NCBI GenBank assembly: GCA_034008185.1
Contig: CM067084.1
Span: 6,219,385-6,283,384, forward strand
Length of the DNA: 64,000 bases
Direction: 5' to 3'
Source of the DNA: Gorsachius magnificus
Taxonomy: Eukaryota; Chordata; Aves; Pelecaniformes; Ardeidae
A program made the translations under genes and the position numbers. A model generated the notes under the pieces. It searched no databases. It had not been told where the DNA came from and was given only the letters and a program-made list of their open reading frames with translations. Shown here one piece after another: positions 37,938-52,000 of the stretch; the stretch's first letter is position 1; each line of letters begins with the position of its first letter.

Positions 37938-40900
37938 TGGCCAAGCATTTCAAGTGTGGACAAGTAAAGTTAGTTGCAGAGTTACAAAAATATGCTTATC
38001 ACGTACTTTGATCTATTTCTTACAGTATAATCTCTGAACATTAGGTGCTTTTTTTAAATACACTTGAAGATTAATGCATTTTTAAATAGTAGGTGCTTAT
38101 GCATAAAACAAAGAAATGTACCTACTAATACACTGTAATTTCTCTAATTTTTAAATATTAGCTCAGAAACATACAATTTGAGCATTACAACCAGCAGCCT
38201 TCCAACCACCAGAAATCAGATTTTTTAAACAAGCTATAAAAGTTACATGTATCTGTTATACCATCAAAGTATAAATATGAAATAGTCAAACCAAGTGATG
38301 AAAAAGAATTTGCAAATAGCTTCTACTCTTTCTGGTTTCCACCACTGCCATGTATTTAGCTGAAACAAACGATAATAAAACTACCATTTTCAGAACTAAT
38401 GAAAACATCAATTTGACATGACAATAACTCTGAGCACCTATCAATGATCATATTTCCAAACATTAACAATTACATTGCAGTAACATATGACAATTTCTCT
38501 ACATGTTTAAGCTCAACCTATGTAACATTATGTCAGGCACTGAATAAATCCTTAGGAAAGAGCTGAAGTTTACTGTACTGTGAAGGTTGGAAGTATGCAT
38601 GTATTTCCTCAAAGCTGATACAGTCTGTAAATTCGTTTCACCAAGAACTTCAATGAGTTCCTCATTTATGTTTTCTTCGGCTGTTATGTTTCTTCTTCTT
38701 AAGGAAAAAAAAAAACCGCAACCATAAACTAAATGCATCTCCTTTCATAGAAACAAATCAGAACTCAGGTGACATTTTAATATTAGGTGGTTGGTATTTT
38801 CTTCTCCTTACATTGTCAGAAGGGGTTTTGGCTTACCTTCTCTGTTTACTCCAGAGTTTGAGCTGACACCTGTGGCCACCCAGGTTGTACTCAGTTTAGC
38901 AGCTGCCAGACCTTAATCAACTTTCTACAATGATTTTTCCAGCAGCCTTCCCTGATGCACAGGATCAGGTTTGGCATTTAATCCCACTGGTAAAATATAT
39001 CTAGATTTAATCTCTACAATGACATTTTCCTCGTTGAATGTCATATTATTACTTTTAAGCTACTTCACAATTTTGCTGGCCAAAAGATGAGACACTTTTT
39101 TCAAAATATTTACAAGAATAGCCTTTGAGGAAGGGTGCTATGATTATGTTTACTTCCACTTAGCTGATACAAAAATACCTTCTGGACTTATATGCCTTAT
39201 TACTTATTCTTTAAATAATTATTTTGCATGCAAGAATAAATTTCAAAATAAAAATGTATGTGTAAGAAAGGGTAAGAAAAGGAATAGCCAACAACCTTGC
39301 AATCTTTTGTCTTGAAAAGTCAATACATTGGATGCATGAAGAGAGCCATTTCAAGTGTGACTTCCTGGCTTTTCTTGTTCTTAGAACTGACAGAAATAAA
39401 CATTGGCAAACACACTGCATTTTTTATTTCCTAATCTTTAGTTTTGTCTTTGTTTAAATGACCTATTATCACAGAACAAGTTATAGTGAAGTAGTATCAT
39501 GCTGAGGAGTTTCAAGCTATTTCTGCACAGGTATAATCTTTCTTCGCTGGAAAAGTTCTTACATAGTACAGTTAGAATATACCTCCTTTAGTGTTTATAT
39601 TCAGATCAGGTATGTGCTTTTGAAGCATGCTTCCCAAATGTCCCCTGTTATGGTGCTTTGGTGCACACTTCCAAAATGTTTTGGACTGCATGACCTGGAT
39701 TCCTTTGGGAAAAAATTAAACCAGAAAGCTCACGGCATTCCAGGGTGTGCATTCAGTCCATAGGACCAGACTACACATAATCTGTAGTAAAATCCTTGAA
39801 ACACATACAAGATAAACATCAAGTCCTCGGCACCAATTGTTTCACTTTACATACCTACTACTGCATTGTACTACTTAACACACACATAGCCTCTGACTTC
39901 CCGGAATGAAGGTCATTAGACCATGACTACCCTGAGCACCAGAAAGGTGCTACGATGTGACTGCATGCATTCACCCCAAAAAGACTTACACGTGAATAGC
40001 TCAGAATTTTCAGTTCAGCTTACTCTCTTCTTGGTTAAAGATCTGAAATGCTCAAGTTGAAAATTCAACTATCAGTACTACATAGAAATATGCTAGGCTA
40101 TCAACCTCATAAAGATAATCATCTTAATAAACTTAATCACCTCTATAAAACAGAGTAAAGACAGAATCTTGCTAAACGAGCAAGAATACTGGAGAATTCC
40201 CACCTCCTTCTCCAGCAAGTGGCACTTACCTGCTTGAGAACGAAATGGTAGCAAAGAGGAAAAGAGAGACTACCTCAGGCAGTAATGACAGACCTGCCTG
40301 GTCTTAAAGTACATGACAGAAACTGTCAAGAGTTCTGCACCTCAGTGCACAGATTTCAGCTTTGCTAGCATCCCTGCATTCAGAGAAACCTCAAGGCAGG
40401 TGGATCTTGATAGTACAAAACTATTACATAACCTACCTGCTAAACAGCTGTTTTCTCTGCTAAAAGAGGTTTTTTTGTTTCCTGGATAATACTTTTCTAG
40501 TTTTTTTCTTCTCTCAACACACTACTAAGTTAAAACTCATCCATAAACAACGCCAAACACACAAGGATCCATTATTTAAGTTTTTCAATGTCTCTTAATG
40601 AGATCCAAAATGTCAAACCATTACATTCCCGACAAGTAGCAACCTGCTACAAGCATTAAATAAATCTTCCTGTTCTTGCCAAGAACATAAGTGCTCTCAA
40701 TTTACCTATCAGTATTTTCTCTCTCTCCCTCTTCCTTCTTATTCCTTCCAAATACCCAAACTCCCTTCACCACTTCTTTTCTTTCACTTATATCTGAATT
40801 ACACCACCTAAAATACATATTTATTCCCCTATACTTGTACTAATATTTACTCATCTGAACAATTAAACTCCAGCTTATTCTCCTACAGCACTGCACAGAT

Positions 40901-42432
40901 AATGTTCTGCAGAACAGACTCAGCATAACCACTCCTTCTGACTTCTGTGAAAGTTCATAATAAGCTTTGCTTTGTGTTCGATTGTTTTTATTAATACTAC
41001 TAGTCAACTTTTTTCCTTCTAAGACTTTAAAATTTTTAGCTATCCTGTTCTATTTAGATATTGAATAAGGTGTTGAAGTGTGAGGAAGAAGGAAACTTGG
41101 GAGAAGCAAGGTTATAGTAATAGATTTCAATTTTCAAAATGAGCGAGTAGTGTTAACGTTATCAATATTGATTCTTATTACCTCAAAATAAAAAATATTT
41201 ATTTGGGGATAAATCAATATATAATGCCATTCATATACAAATGAGCGTCACTGCAAAGCTTCAGAACAGGAGTAGCATATAAAGAGTATGACAACAAAAA
41301 GAATCAAAACCCCAACTAAGGTCTAATAAAAATCATGTTGTGCCTGTATATTTTAACCCTCTAGTGTAACTGTAAAGATTTCTAGTAGTCTGCTTAGCAC
41401 ACTCGCACACAAAGAAGAAAAACTGAAAGTACGACCTGTGCAGATCTAGATGATCATGACATCTCAAGTATATGGAAAAACTCATATCACATTTGGTGTG
41501 AACAGAGTTCCTTCCTTCTGTAAAAATGGTATTTTCACTACATGATACAGCAGAACACTTCCTAAGACATTTAAAATTGAATTTTATTATGTTCTTCATG
41601 CAATACAAAGCCTATCTAATTACAATGTCTACCTATATTAAGAAAAAAATCTCCACTTTGTAAAATCCATTTTCCTAACTCTTCCCTTTACTATTAGCTA
41701 AATAACAAACATTGGTTGAATTGTTCTTCTGTTATTCTTAAGCAGTGTCTAAATTATTTTCTTTTTCCTCCTGTTTCAACATTAGTGTAAATTCCTCAGT
41801 TTGTCTTTCAGTCCCATTTTATATACGCATATTGGAGCTTACATGTAACAGAGGCAAAAATACAATGATGTATGGGAATATATGCAAGCAACAAGTTACA
41901 CAGAAGAGGTAGCAGAAAGCAGCCAAACAACAATAAAATAGTAAATTCTCTACTAAGGTGCATGATTATGTTTCAGAGCATAGAAACATCCCCAGAAAGT
42001 TCACGGAGCTAAAGAACAACTAGAAGTTTTCAATTCAGTGCAATTAAAAATCTCTACTTCAAATTTAAGTGGTTTTTTTTTTTTTTTAATTGTCAACATC
42101 ATATGTCCGAGTGCTTTATTATCTGCACTGTCCGGGTAGTCAGGACTGATGTATACATCTACCAAAAAAATACACAATTATCAAGAAAAAAATGCACAGC
42201 TTTCCTCCACTGAAGTACTGCATTTTCTAAGGCTGTAGAATATGCAATCCTGCTGTAAGTAACAGCTATCAGTTAATTTACAGCTTTTAAGCAATGAAGT
42301 AATGTTTGTGAAGTTCTCTAGCCTCACTCACGAGCATGCATTTTGGAAGAAATCATCAGCTGGTGTAAATCACTATAGTCAACAGAGATACATCATTACA
42401 GGCTCTAAAGGCCTATTCTTATTCTTCTTTTC

Positions 42433-42453
42433 TTTTTTTTTTTTTTTTTTTTT
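42433..42453. repeat. Poly(T) run
   Basis: About 21 consecutive T within a PRDM15 intron, preceded by T/C-rich DNA. Confidence 0.85.
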
Positions 42454-43790
42454 CCTACAGAGGCTGGGGGGTTTGCTGGTTTTACTCAAACTGTATGACA
42501 AATCAGGAAAAAATTACATTTGGCACTATTTCAGAGCTGGTTTTGTTTACCACTCCTCCCACTCACAGCTATGTAGAACATATATGGTAACGAAATTTCT
42601 CCTGGTGCAAAAACAGTAATATGGGACAGTAACAACAGAAAAGAATTTATAGCACTTCTTAAAGTGATTTAACAGCTGGAAAAAAGGAGAAACAACTAAC
42701 AACACAGGGCTAGCCTGCTCCCAGTGAACCGCCAGGAAGCACTGCACAAACTACTGGTAACTTCTAAATTAAAGTTTGGGGTACATTAGCTAAAACTTTA
42801 TCTAGGACCTCCAGTTAATGCCCTCAAGACCTAGGCAGAGAATGGTAGAAAATTAAACAGTTTTGATCTTATCTTTACTTACTTAGAAAGCTATTCTGTG
42901 CACAGATTTGCATATGGATACTACTAACTTAACTATCACCCTCCCTGTTTCCTAATAGATCAAGAACTTTCTCAGTTTGGCCTCAAGGCTGCTTTGACTT
43001 TTGTAAGCAGTAACAGCTCCCAAGGGATTACAAGTAAAAGCTACGGTTTACTTCTTTTTATTTGCTTTCTTATTGTGGGTGAGGAGACCAGAGGCAGGTA
43101 GTATATGGAATGCTAGACCAGCTTAACTTCACCTGGAGATCTGCCTTTACTAAGGGAATTCACATCTGGTTGGTTGAAGACAGCTCTCCATCTCTTTGCT
43201 GGCTGAGTGGGGCCAAAATTTTGCTTTCATCCTCTAGCAAATATACATACATGACAAGACTTCCCTAAAACAGGGAACCTTTGTGCTAAGACTCAAGGTT
43301 CAAAAACAATCTTGGGGACATCTGCAATTTGCCTTTTATTTTGCCTTCAATTAAATAAAAGTTAAATAAAGTAATTTTGAACTTAATATTAGTCATAAGC
43401 TAGTAAAATACAGTTTCTACAAAAGCTCACAGTGACTGGATTTTAAGGAGACTGTAAGAATCAAAGCACTAGATACTGAAGTTTCAAGAACAGTGAAGCT
43501 TCTACAGAATTGTTTACTCAGTAAACAATCACAAACATTAATTTATAACTCTAAATAACCAGAGGTTAAAGGAAGAAGTTACTACTTGTATTATTTCAAC
43601 ATATAAGAAATCAAACACAGAAAAAGTAGAAGGGAGTCATAATTAGAATTTAACAGTTAATGACTTAAATCTTTACCTCTTATTTTGATAAGCATAAAAT
43701 ATCATGGTCGGTATAGCCTAATCTCTATACAAACAGTAATTATTTACTGTCTGCCACACACGATTCATAGACAATCCTCAATAAAAACTA

Positions 43791-43961
<171 letters not shown>

Positions 43962-44118
43962 TCAAACAGAATTACTTTTTTTTCTGGCCTTTTCTTCGCA
44001 TCCAGTTCAAATAAGAAGAGATCTAAGAGGTAAATTACAAATAAAGGTCCACCTAGATCAAAATATTCCTCTCTGCTGCTTGGTTTTGTTCTAGCAATAT
44101 ATCAGATAGAGAGCCTTT

Positions 44119-44139
44119 GGGGGGGGTTGGGGGGAAGGG
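44119..44139 (+). other. G-quadruplex candidate
   Basis: G runs of 8, 6 and 3 separated by TT and AA. The 8- and 6-base runs can each supply two G-triplets, enough for a four-stranded fold in the DNA plus strand. It is about 230 bp from the finger D acceptor; the gene's transcript carries the C-rich complement. Confidence 0.5.
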
Positions 44140-45003
44140 AAAAAAACCCCAAAACACTACTGCCCTTGCCCAAACCACGTTCTGCAGTGACTTACACATG
44201 GTCACTTTTATGGTTAAGCATTAACTGCTCACAAATATTTATTCTATTTCACATCTGGTCGTTTCTAGAGCCCTCTGGGTGTCAGAATCCCAATGAAATA
44301 GAAAATCTACTCTCTTTTAGTGCTGTATCTGAACTAACTGTTAGAAGCTAGTTAATCAAAAGTTTCTGCAATTTTTGTGTTGCAATTTATGACTGAAATG
44401 GAAGCAGAAATATTTTAGCATGCCCCTTGCAGCATCCCATATCTTAAAGGTATTTAGTTTAATGCTCCATTAAACCGGTGTCATTTAGCATCGATTTTCC
44501 CAAATGCACATTAGCATAATGTGGATACTGAGCTATTCAGAATCAAAGAGTGAAGAGTTTCTGAGTTAGCTCCATAATTTGGAAGAAGGAATAAAACTTT
44601 ATAATTCCCCAAGGGCATTTCAATTTTTAACTCTTTAGGCAATGCACTGGAATCTGAGTCAACTGCCTCCTCTTTCTGTACACAAAGCTTTAAGAGCAAA
44701 TATCAGGTTGTTTCTAGTACAAAACCCACAGTTTAATTAAGTTAAATTAAGATAAAATAACTTTTTTTCTATTAACAAAATTGAGTTGTTTCTACACAAT
44801 CATAATGCTGAAGGTGTAACAAACCTTTATTTGAAAATACAAGTTAAGCAAAGTCTACTCTAAGTCAACGCACAGCTTTCCTCTCATGAAAGAATCTTTG
44901 CACGTATAGAGAGATTTAACGTAGCCCAAACGTCAAACACTTATTAACACTCATACTCAATCCTGGAAAATAGGTAAGTAAGATTAATTACATTTTACAG
45001 TTT

Positions 45004-45024
45004 AAAAAAAAAAAAAAAAAAAAA
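45004..45024. repeat. Poly(A) run
   Basis: About 21 consecutive A within a PRDM15 intron. Confidence 0.85.
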
Positions 45025-45582
45025 TCAGACCTATTTCACTGATGTGCCAAAGATCAGAGTGTAAGAGAGTGGCAGTAACAGAGATAAGCACTTAAAAGTT
45101 CCAGGGCCCCTAAATAACAGGGATATTCATCTTGACTTGGAGAAAGGAAGCCTCATCCCTCCTCTCATCTTTTCTCCCCATGAGGTGTTCCTCCATGATT
45201 GCTCAGAAGGAAAATACTGGATGTTTTCTTTCTTGGGAACAAGATGTCAAAGGATCACAAGAGGTAAGTAATGGAGACAGCTTACAGAAACAGCTCTTCA
45301 GAAGGACCGATTGTGACTACAGTACAGTTGATCAACTGATAGTCACCATTGTACATAAAATCTCCATATAGTCACAGGTTGTGTAGAGATTTGAGGGCAG
45401 CTGAGATTAGGATGACTATTTAAGTAAGGGGATAAAAAAAAATCTACTTAGTAGATAGACTATTCTGTCCTTTTCTGTCTTCTATTACTGTTTAGATAAC
45501 TTAGTGACAGCAGCAAAAAACTGTGTGGCAAAGTACTTACGAAATACAAGATTTTTCCTTTTATTTGTCTCCCAAAAGCAAA

Positions 45583-45601
45583 TTTTTTTTTTTTTTTTTT
45601 T
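45583..45601. repeat. Poly(T) run
   Basis: About 19 consecutive T within the same intron, roughly 560 bp from the poly(A) run at 45004. The sequence between them was not recognised as a repeat. Confidence 0.85.
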
Positions 45602-46055
45602 GTATTTAAATAATTCTTCCTTGCCTCTTGTCTTTTTTTAGGATGATGACAACAACCACTGTGTTATAGCTGTGTTTTCATTGAGCAGTTTGAAATACGA
45701 TATTCTCTCCCATGACCCTCAATGTCTTTAGTCCATGCCTCCAAAATTCAAACACTCCAACAGTTGTCAGTACTCAAATATTTAATTAATTCAGCCGACA
45801 TTTTTATGTTTTAGGGCTTTTGAATGTAGAATTTAAAGCTTTCAGCAGTTTGCAAGCAGATGAGCATTGACAGGTAGGAGTTGTACCCCTCCTCCCTCTC
45901 TCCTTCCATGCTCGAGTCTCTTTAAAGGGAGAAAGGCTTTTGCTTTCAAAGGATGGTTTTGAGTTTGTCTGAAATGGATTAACAGCGTCCTTCATAAATT
46001 AACCACGGAGTCCACAGTACTTGATGAGCAAGGCCTTAAGAGGTTTCAGCAGATG

Positions 46056-46070
46056 CCAGTAGAGGGCAAC
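46056..46070 (+). promoter_or_regulatory. CTCF-like binding motif
   Basis: ccagtagagggcaac fits the CTCF core CCASYAGRKGGCRSY at 14 of 15 positions. It lies in a PRDM15 intron. Motif match by eye only. Confidence 0.4.
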
Positions 46071-49000
46071 AGTATGACTCCAGATCAACATCTTACACCT
46101 GAAAGACTGGCTTCGAGCAGCTGTTATGTAAGTTTTCAAAAATCTCCGCTGTTCCAAAAAATCAAGTTTACTGTGTAACACAGACTGCGAGCTCTGTCTT
46201 GACACTGATGCTTGGTGACATCCTATTTTTCTAAATTATATAAACAACTTCTCGTGCACTTGTGTGATTAATAATTGTCAGCAAAACAACTTCAAAGATG
46301 ACCCCAAGTAATTTTACTGCTCTTATTTTTTACGTTACTTTCTTTCGCCTAGTCTTTGTAGCTTGTATGCCCAAAATATATACAAATGCCCTTGCATTTA
46401 CATAAGCAACTGTTTCCCCTGTACATACACATCTTTTAAATGTTTAACTTATCTTCTACCTCATAGAGTATTAGGATTTTACAAAATTAACTGTGGGCCA
46501 CTTAAAACAAATCTCTGCTTGCAACAGCCAAGTTTCTTTGAATAAATGTCTTAAGTCTCTGTAACCAGTCCAAAGATGAGATTGTGCCACTGTGTAAGAA
46601 ATATATCAGTATTCAAATTGTTTTAAATAAAAAAATTACTTGTATTTTAAAATTCTTTGACCTGTGAACAAGAGTAAGATTCCCCTCATTTGACAGCAGC
46701 CATGTGAAAATACAATGTCTAATCTTAACTGGTTGTTCTGAATCCCAGTGAAATTAAGGCTAAAAGAAAGTTAGTGCAAATTGCTCTCTGGAAAGGGCCT
46801 AACTGTTGCCTGCCTGAGAACTGAATGAATTGCCCTCAGAAAAAGCATCTTTTTCTCCATTGACTGTATCAGGAGCCTGGGCAACTAACTCAGATTACAT
46901 GTCTGAACTTACAGACAACAGATTTTGGCAAGATTATTACAATCCTCCTTATTAACTTCTCCATCTCTGGTAAAAATTCACTTCCCTCCTTGCTTCAGAC
47001 CTAGACTAGGCAAACATCATTCATGCTAGCAGTCAGTTGCTCGTAAGAAATGATCCCAAGAACAGATTAGTCAATGAGACTACTGTGGAAGAGAAGTCTT
47101 ACATAGTCTATCCCACTTTAAGTCCTGTAAGATAAACAGGAGTAGTAGATCCTTTCTCTAATACTGTGAGATGCAAATGGCATAGGATGGTAAGAAAAAA
47201 AACAGATTTGAAAAAATTAATGCTAAATATATTCCTCCCACACATGAAGGTTTGCTGAAGCGCAATGTTTCATACAGAACTATTGCAAGTGTCCACAAAT
47301 GAGAGGGTTTTGTGCTTCAACAAAGTTTAGAATTGTCACTAAGAAAAACTAGAGAGCAAGTGCCATGTGATAAAAGCTCCTGGGAAGGTGACATTATACA
47401 ACAATGCTTTCACATTTGTCTGCAATCAAGCAAAGACCACCAAAAATCATTTATAAGCACTGGAATATTAAACCAAGCTTCAGATCAACTCACACGCAAT
47501 AAATACTTGGAGATTTCCAGATGTAAAACTTCTCTGATCAGAAAAGGAATGGTTCTGTTACAAGGAGATTAAAAGTAAGAATGACTAAGACGAGCAAATG
47601 AAACGTTGTTGCAAGTCATGTATCTGTACCTATCTCTCTTGTCCTCACAAAAAGGAGGTACTAAGCATCAAAATAAGAGAAAGCTGTTTCCCCTACAACA
47701 AACTACAATTTCTTCTTGGACTTACTGCTAGAAGCACACTTATGAGATATGGTGTCAATGTGTGATAACATCATACTAAAGAGGGGGTCCACCTTAGGTG
47801 AATCGGTTGATGCCAATTAACAATTATGCCATTACCACTCTGCATTGTTACATAAATATATTTTTATATATAACTACGTATAAAAATATAGAAATATCTT
47901 TATGTTTGGAGGCAATGACAAATCCTTACCAGGAGTATCACACTGAAATAAATCAGTGCACCGTTTTTTTGCCATAATGCCTTTTCAAGTCAATAGGAGA
48001 GTAAGTTTTCAACGGTATTTCACAAAGCGAAGGTGTTTTTTTGGGTTTTTTATTACATTTGATTTATACTAAAAAATTATGGATAATGTGGGGAAAAAAA
48101 TATTTTAACTTCCAAATACACTACCAAGCCTTAATCCTAACACTTCACATTTGGAAAATGTCTGAAAAAAAGGCCTGACCTTCTATGTTATTGTTTGTGA
48201 CACTGCCATTAAACCACAGCTGAGAGTATGATCTGCACTTTTCACTGAAACATTTCACCAGGCTTTCTACTTTAGTACAGTATCAAAATCCAGCAGGCAC
48301 ATTAAATACATCTTAATTTGACAGCTTGTCCAGTCAACATGCCCAGAAGTAATGTCGTGAATGCAACAATAACTAAGAACAACTGCTATCATTAAAACAG
48401 GAAAACATTCAAGGAAGACAGACATAATAAATGCTATGTTTACCCTCGAGTTACAGCTGACTGTCATGTCCCTGCTGTTCAAGAACAAACTGCTCAACAC
48501 TTTAATGGCACTTCTGTACAAATAACCCCAAATAAATAATCCTTGGATAAATTGCAGTGGATTTAATATAATTCAAAGTCTAGACATTCTACTTCCAGAT
48601 TTTGTATGAATAAAACCAAAGCTTTTAACATAATAAAAATAAATTTAACCCTAATACAAGGATTACAAAAAACAATTCCATGATTGAAAACCATATGGGA
48701 CTTTGATCTGAAACCATGTCATGACACAATTGACATCTTTTTTTCTCAAGTGTGTACATCTCTAGCTTGATATCACAATACCTACTGGACCTTAATGTAG
48801 CAGAAAAAGCTAAACACCAGATTCTTCCATTCCAGTTCAACTCAGGATGGACAGTTTCATACGAGACATTTGCAATCAAAGGTGTCATAAGGCAGTATTT
48901 ACAGTGACTTTAGCACCCAGATTTCCCAAACTCAGGTACTCCTGGGAGCAAAGAAACAAAACCAAATACACATTTGTTCTTCAGGATTTCAGTGGCTCCA

Positions 49001-52000
49001 GCTAGACATTTAATAAAGACTTTGAGACACAGTAATTCAAATCAGTCATATGTGTTGCTACTTTCACACTGTATTTTGCATTCCCTGTAGTCAATTTAAC
49101 CACAAAAAAGCTAATTATGAAATCAGGTGGAAAATTAGTGATTACTTTTAAACAATAACCTCAAAAGGTCAAACAAACTTGTACTTTGCAGGCGACAAAT
49201 ATTTTCCCATCAAATAAGACAAATGAAACATGCAACAAATAAATAGTCCTAATCTAAAGAGACTGAAACAAAAGTGTCTGAAGAGACCAGGAAAACAAAA
49301 AAAACCCCAAACCAAACAAAAAACCACAGAGGCACAAAGAAGATGGTTAACAGCATGCAAAAGCATGCATTTGATGAACTATTATGTTCAGTTTTGGAAG
49401 CAGCCTCACAGAGCTCTTTCAAACCGTATTTGAGCATTACTTCTATTTAATTCTGTTAAATTCAGTCATATTCACCATCCCCATTCCCACGTGGCTTGCT
49501 TGGTCACCTGTATGCAATTCTCACGTGTGTATGTTATCCTTCATGTACAAATTCCCTTGCTTTCTGTCTTAATGGGAACTAAACTGCTGTATTAAGTAAT
49601 GAAGAATTTGAATTATACAGTGAATTTATCAAGGCGGTGGGTTATACTTTTTAATATGTCTATGCTTGGTCAGTTGGGGTAGTCAGCACCACTGGTCTAG
49701 ATCAACACACATTAACATCAGAAGTTTGTTTTTTTTCCTGACAGATTGCACTGAACATCAGATCATATGTAGTGTATGCAACAAAAGGAATTGTTTTCTT
49801 CCATTTTCTTTTAAAAATTAACTAATTATGGCAGTGTGGTCCATCAGAATCTTCTTCAATAGACCATTTACCATTTTCTAAATATAGTTCCTTTTCAGAT
49901 GCTTTACTATGTATTGTAAGGATTAGAAGATTATTTCTTTTTTATATATATACACCTCTGAGCATATTATTTCAAAATGTTGATTTTCAGAACAGTTATG
50001 GTAAAAGTATAATCCTTTTTAAAGGCCTAACTTAATACTGGGGTAAGGGAGAAGGGAAGAAGGGAGACTCCACCACCGCCCAACTGTGGTGGAAAGGCAG
50101 AAGTTCACCTGGGGAGGAATTTGGAAGCAAGGGGGCCATCTGGATCACACATGCAACACTCCATACCAGGTGATCAACAGGGCAGCCCAGAATGGGAATT
50201 GCAAGAGGGCTTTTTTTAGTCAGAGAGAATCTGGGGTGATGACAGCATTCAACAGCAAGTAAGGATGGGCAAAAGGTTAACGGATATAACAAAATTATAA
50301 TCTGTGACATATGCTTTAGAAAATTATCTGTTCATATAGAGCACTTGACAGCTTTACACATTTATCCTCAGCTGCTGTTGCTCTGTATATGGTGTTCCCA
50401 TCAAATTAAAAAGGAATTTTGTGTCCTCAACTGTACAGAATCCAGTTAATGTATTACACACAAAGAAACCTAAGATACACAGAAATTAATTTCTCCCACA
50501 TGAAAGGAACTTCATTGGGAATTAAAATTAAGTTAGATAGGGACTCAAGGAACCAAGTAATTTCAACAGAACTTAAATTAAAAAAATGCCAGAAAAACAA
50601 TTATTGAATGAAGATTAAATATTCACACTTAAAGAAAATTTTCAATAATTTCACCTCCTTGGTGCGGAAAGGCCCAACAAACACGTCTTCAAAATAATAC
50701 ATTTCCTCTTGTGTAGAGGCAGCAGTTTTAGACCGAGTAGCATTTTTTTAATACCGTAAATCTCTTAAGCATTTCTATAATTTTGACCAGGAATTCTACA
50801 AAAGGAATGTAATAGGAGAGTAATCAAGAAGCTTGGCCAACTGCAGCAGCTAGCTGCAATCTTTATGACACTGGACTAGTCTTAATCTGAACTAGACAAT
50901 TAAAACAGTAGTCTGGCTTATAAAAAATTCTAGCCTGCCTGATCTTCAGCCATTAAACACTCAAAATTTAACACAAGCGTAGCTTTCTCACGCCAAGAAC
51001 CAAACAATTTAATGATTTGAGAGATAAAATAAGTCAGATAAGCCAAGACCCAGAAACACCAAATATATACATATGTAAATCTACACTCATAGTCAGCCAG
51101 ATAAAGAAAGGGACAGCTCTTTGACAGCTCTGAGAACAGTCCTGTTGCCTGCGAGAAATGGAAAAACAGTACTAGGGTATGTATCAATTAGAGACATTTC
51201 TTATGCATTCTTCATTTTGACCAACATTCAAACTTGGCAGACTGAAGACAAGAGATTAAATACTTTTCCATTTTTTTTTTTTTCTTCAACAATGATTAAC
51301 AGCACTAAGCTTGTGTATTTGTGAATGCTTTCGAACCAAGCTCCAATACTTGTGTATTTTCCAGGCACAAGGGAGAACTAGAATTGCTTTTATGTAAGTC
51401 AACCAAATGCATTTCCCATTCACTAAAAATGGTCACATATTTAATAAGAAAAAAACTTGAATGCTATTCTTTTCAAAATAAGGGAGAAACAGATTGCTTA
51501 AACCATTTTTTTTTCATAGTAATACTCTTTCTTGTAAGTACTTAGCCATGTCTTATTCTTTAAGGCACAGAAGCGGTATTTTCACAGCTGAGAAGGTTTG
51601 TTTTCTGCAGTTTTGGGTTTATTCAGAGAATTCAGGTTACCCATAGTTAAGACCAATAGTCAAAATGTTTGTCCTATGTGGTTCATAACAATTACCATGT
51701 TGTAATTGAGGTTTTAGCTATTTGTAACAAAATGAATTGTAAAGACTAGTAAAGCACCCTACAAAATAAGGCTACCTGAATCTGTACAAAAAAGCATGAA
51801 ATAACTACCATTATTCCTTACTTACAGACTTTCATCAGTTCTACAGTGATATTAAGATGTTATTCACAAAACTACCCCCACCCCCGACACTTACTTTAAA
51901 GGATAGAATAGTTTCACTCTTTGCATCTATCAGTGGAATTAAGCAATTTGGTTCCCCTATGAATGGAGCATTAACATCTATGACTTCAGTGAACCCACTG

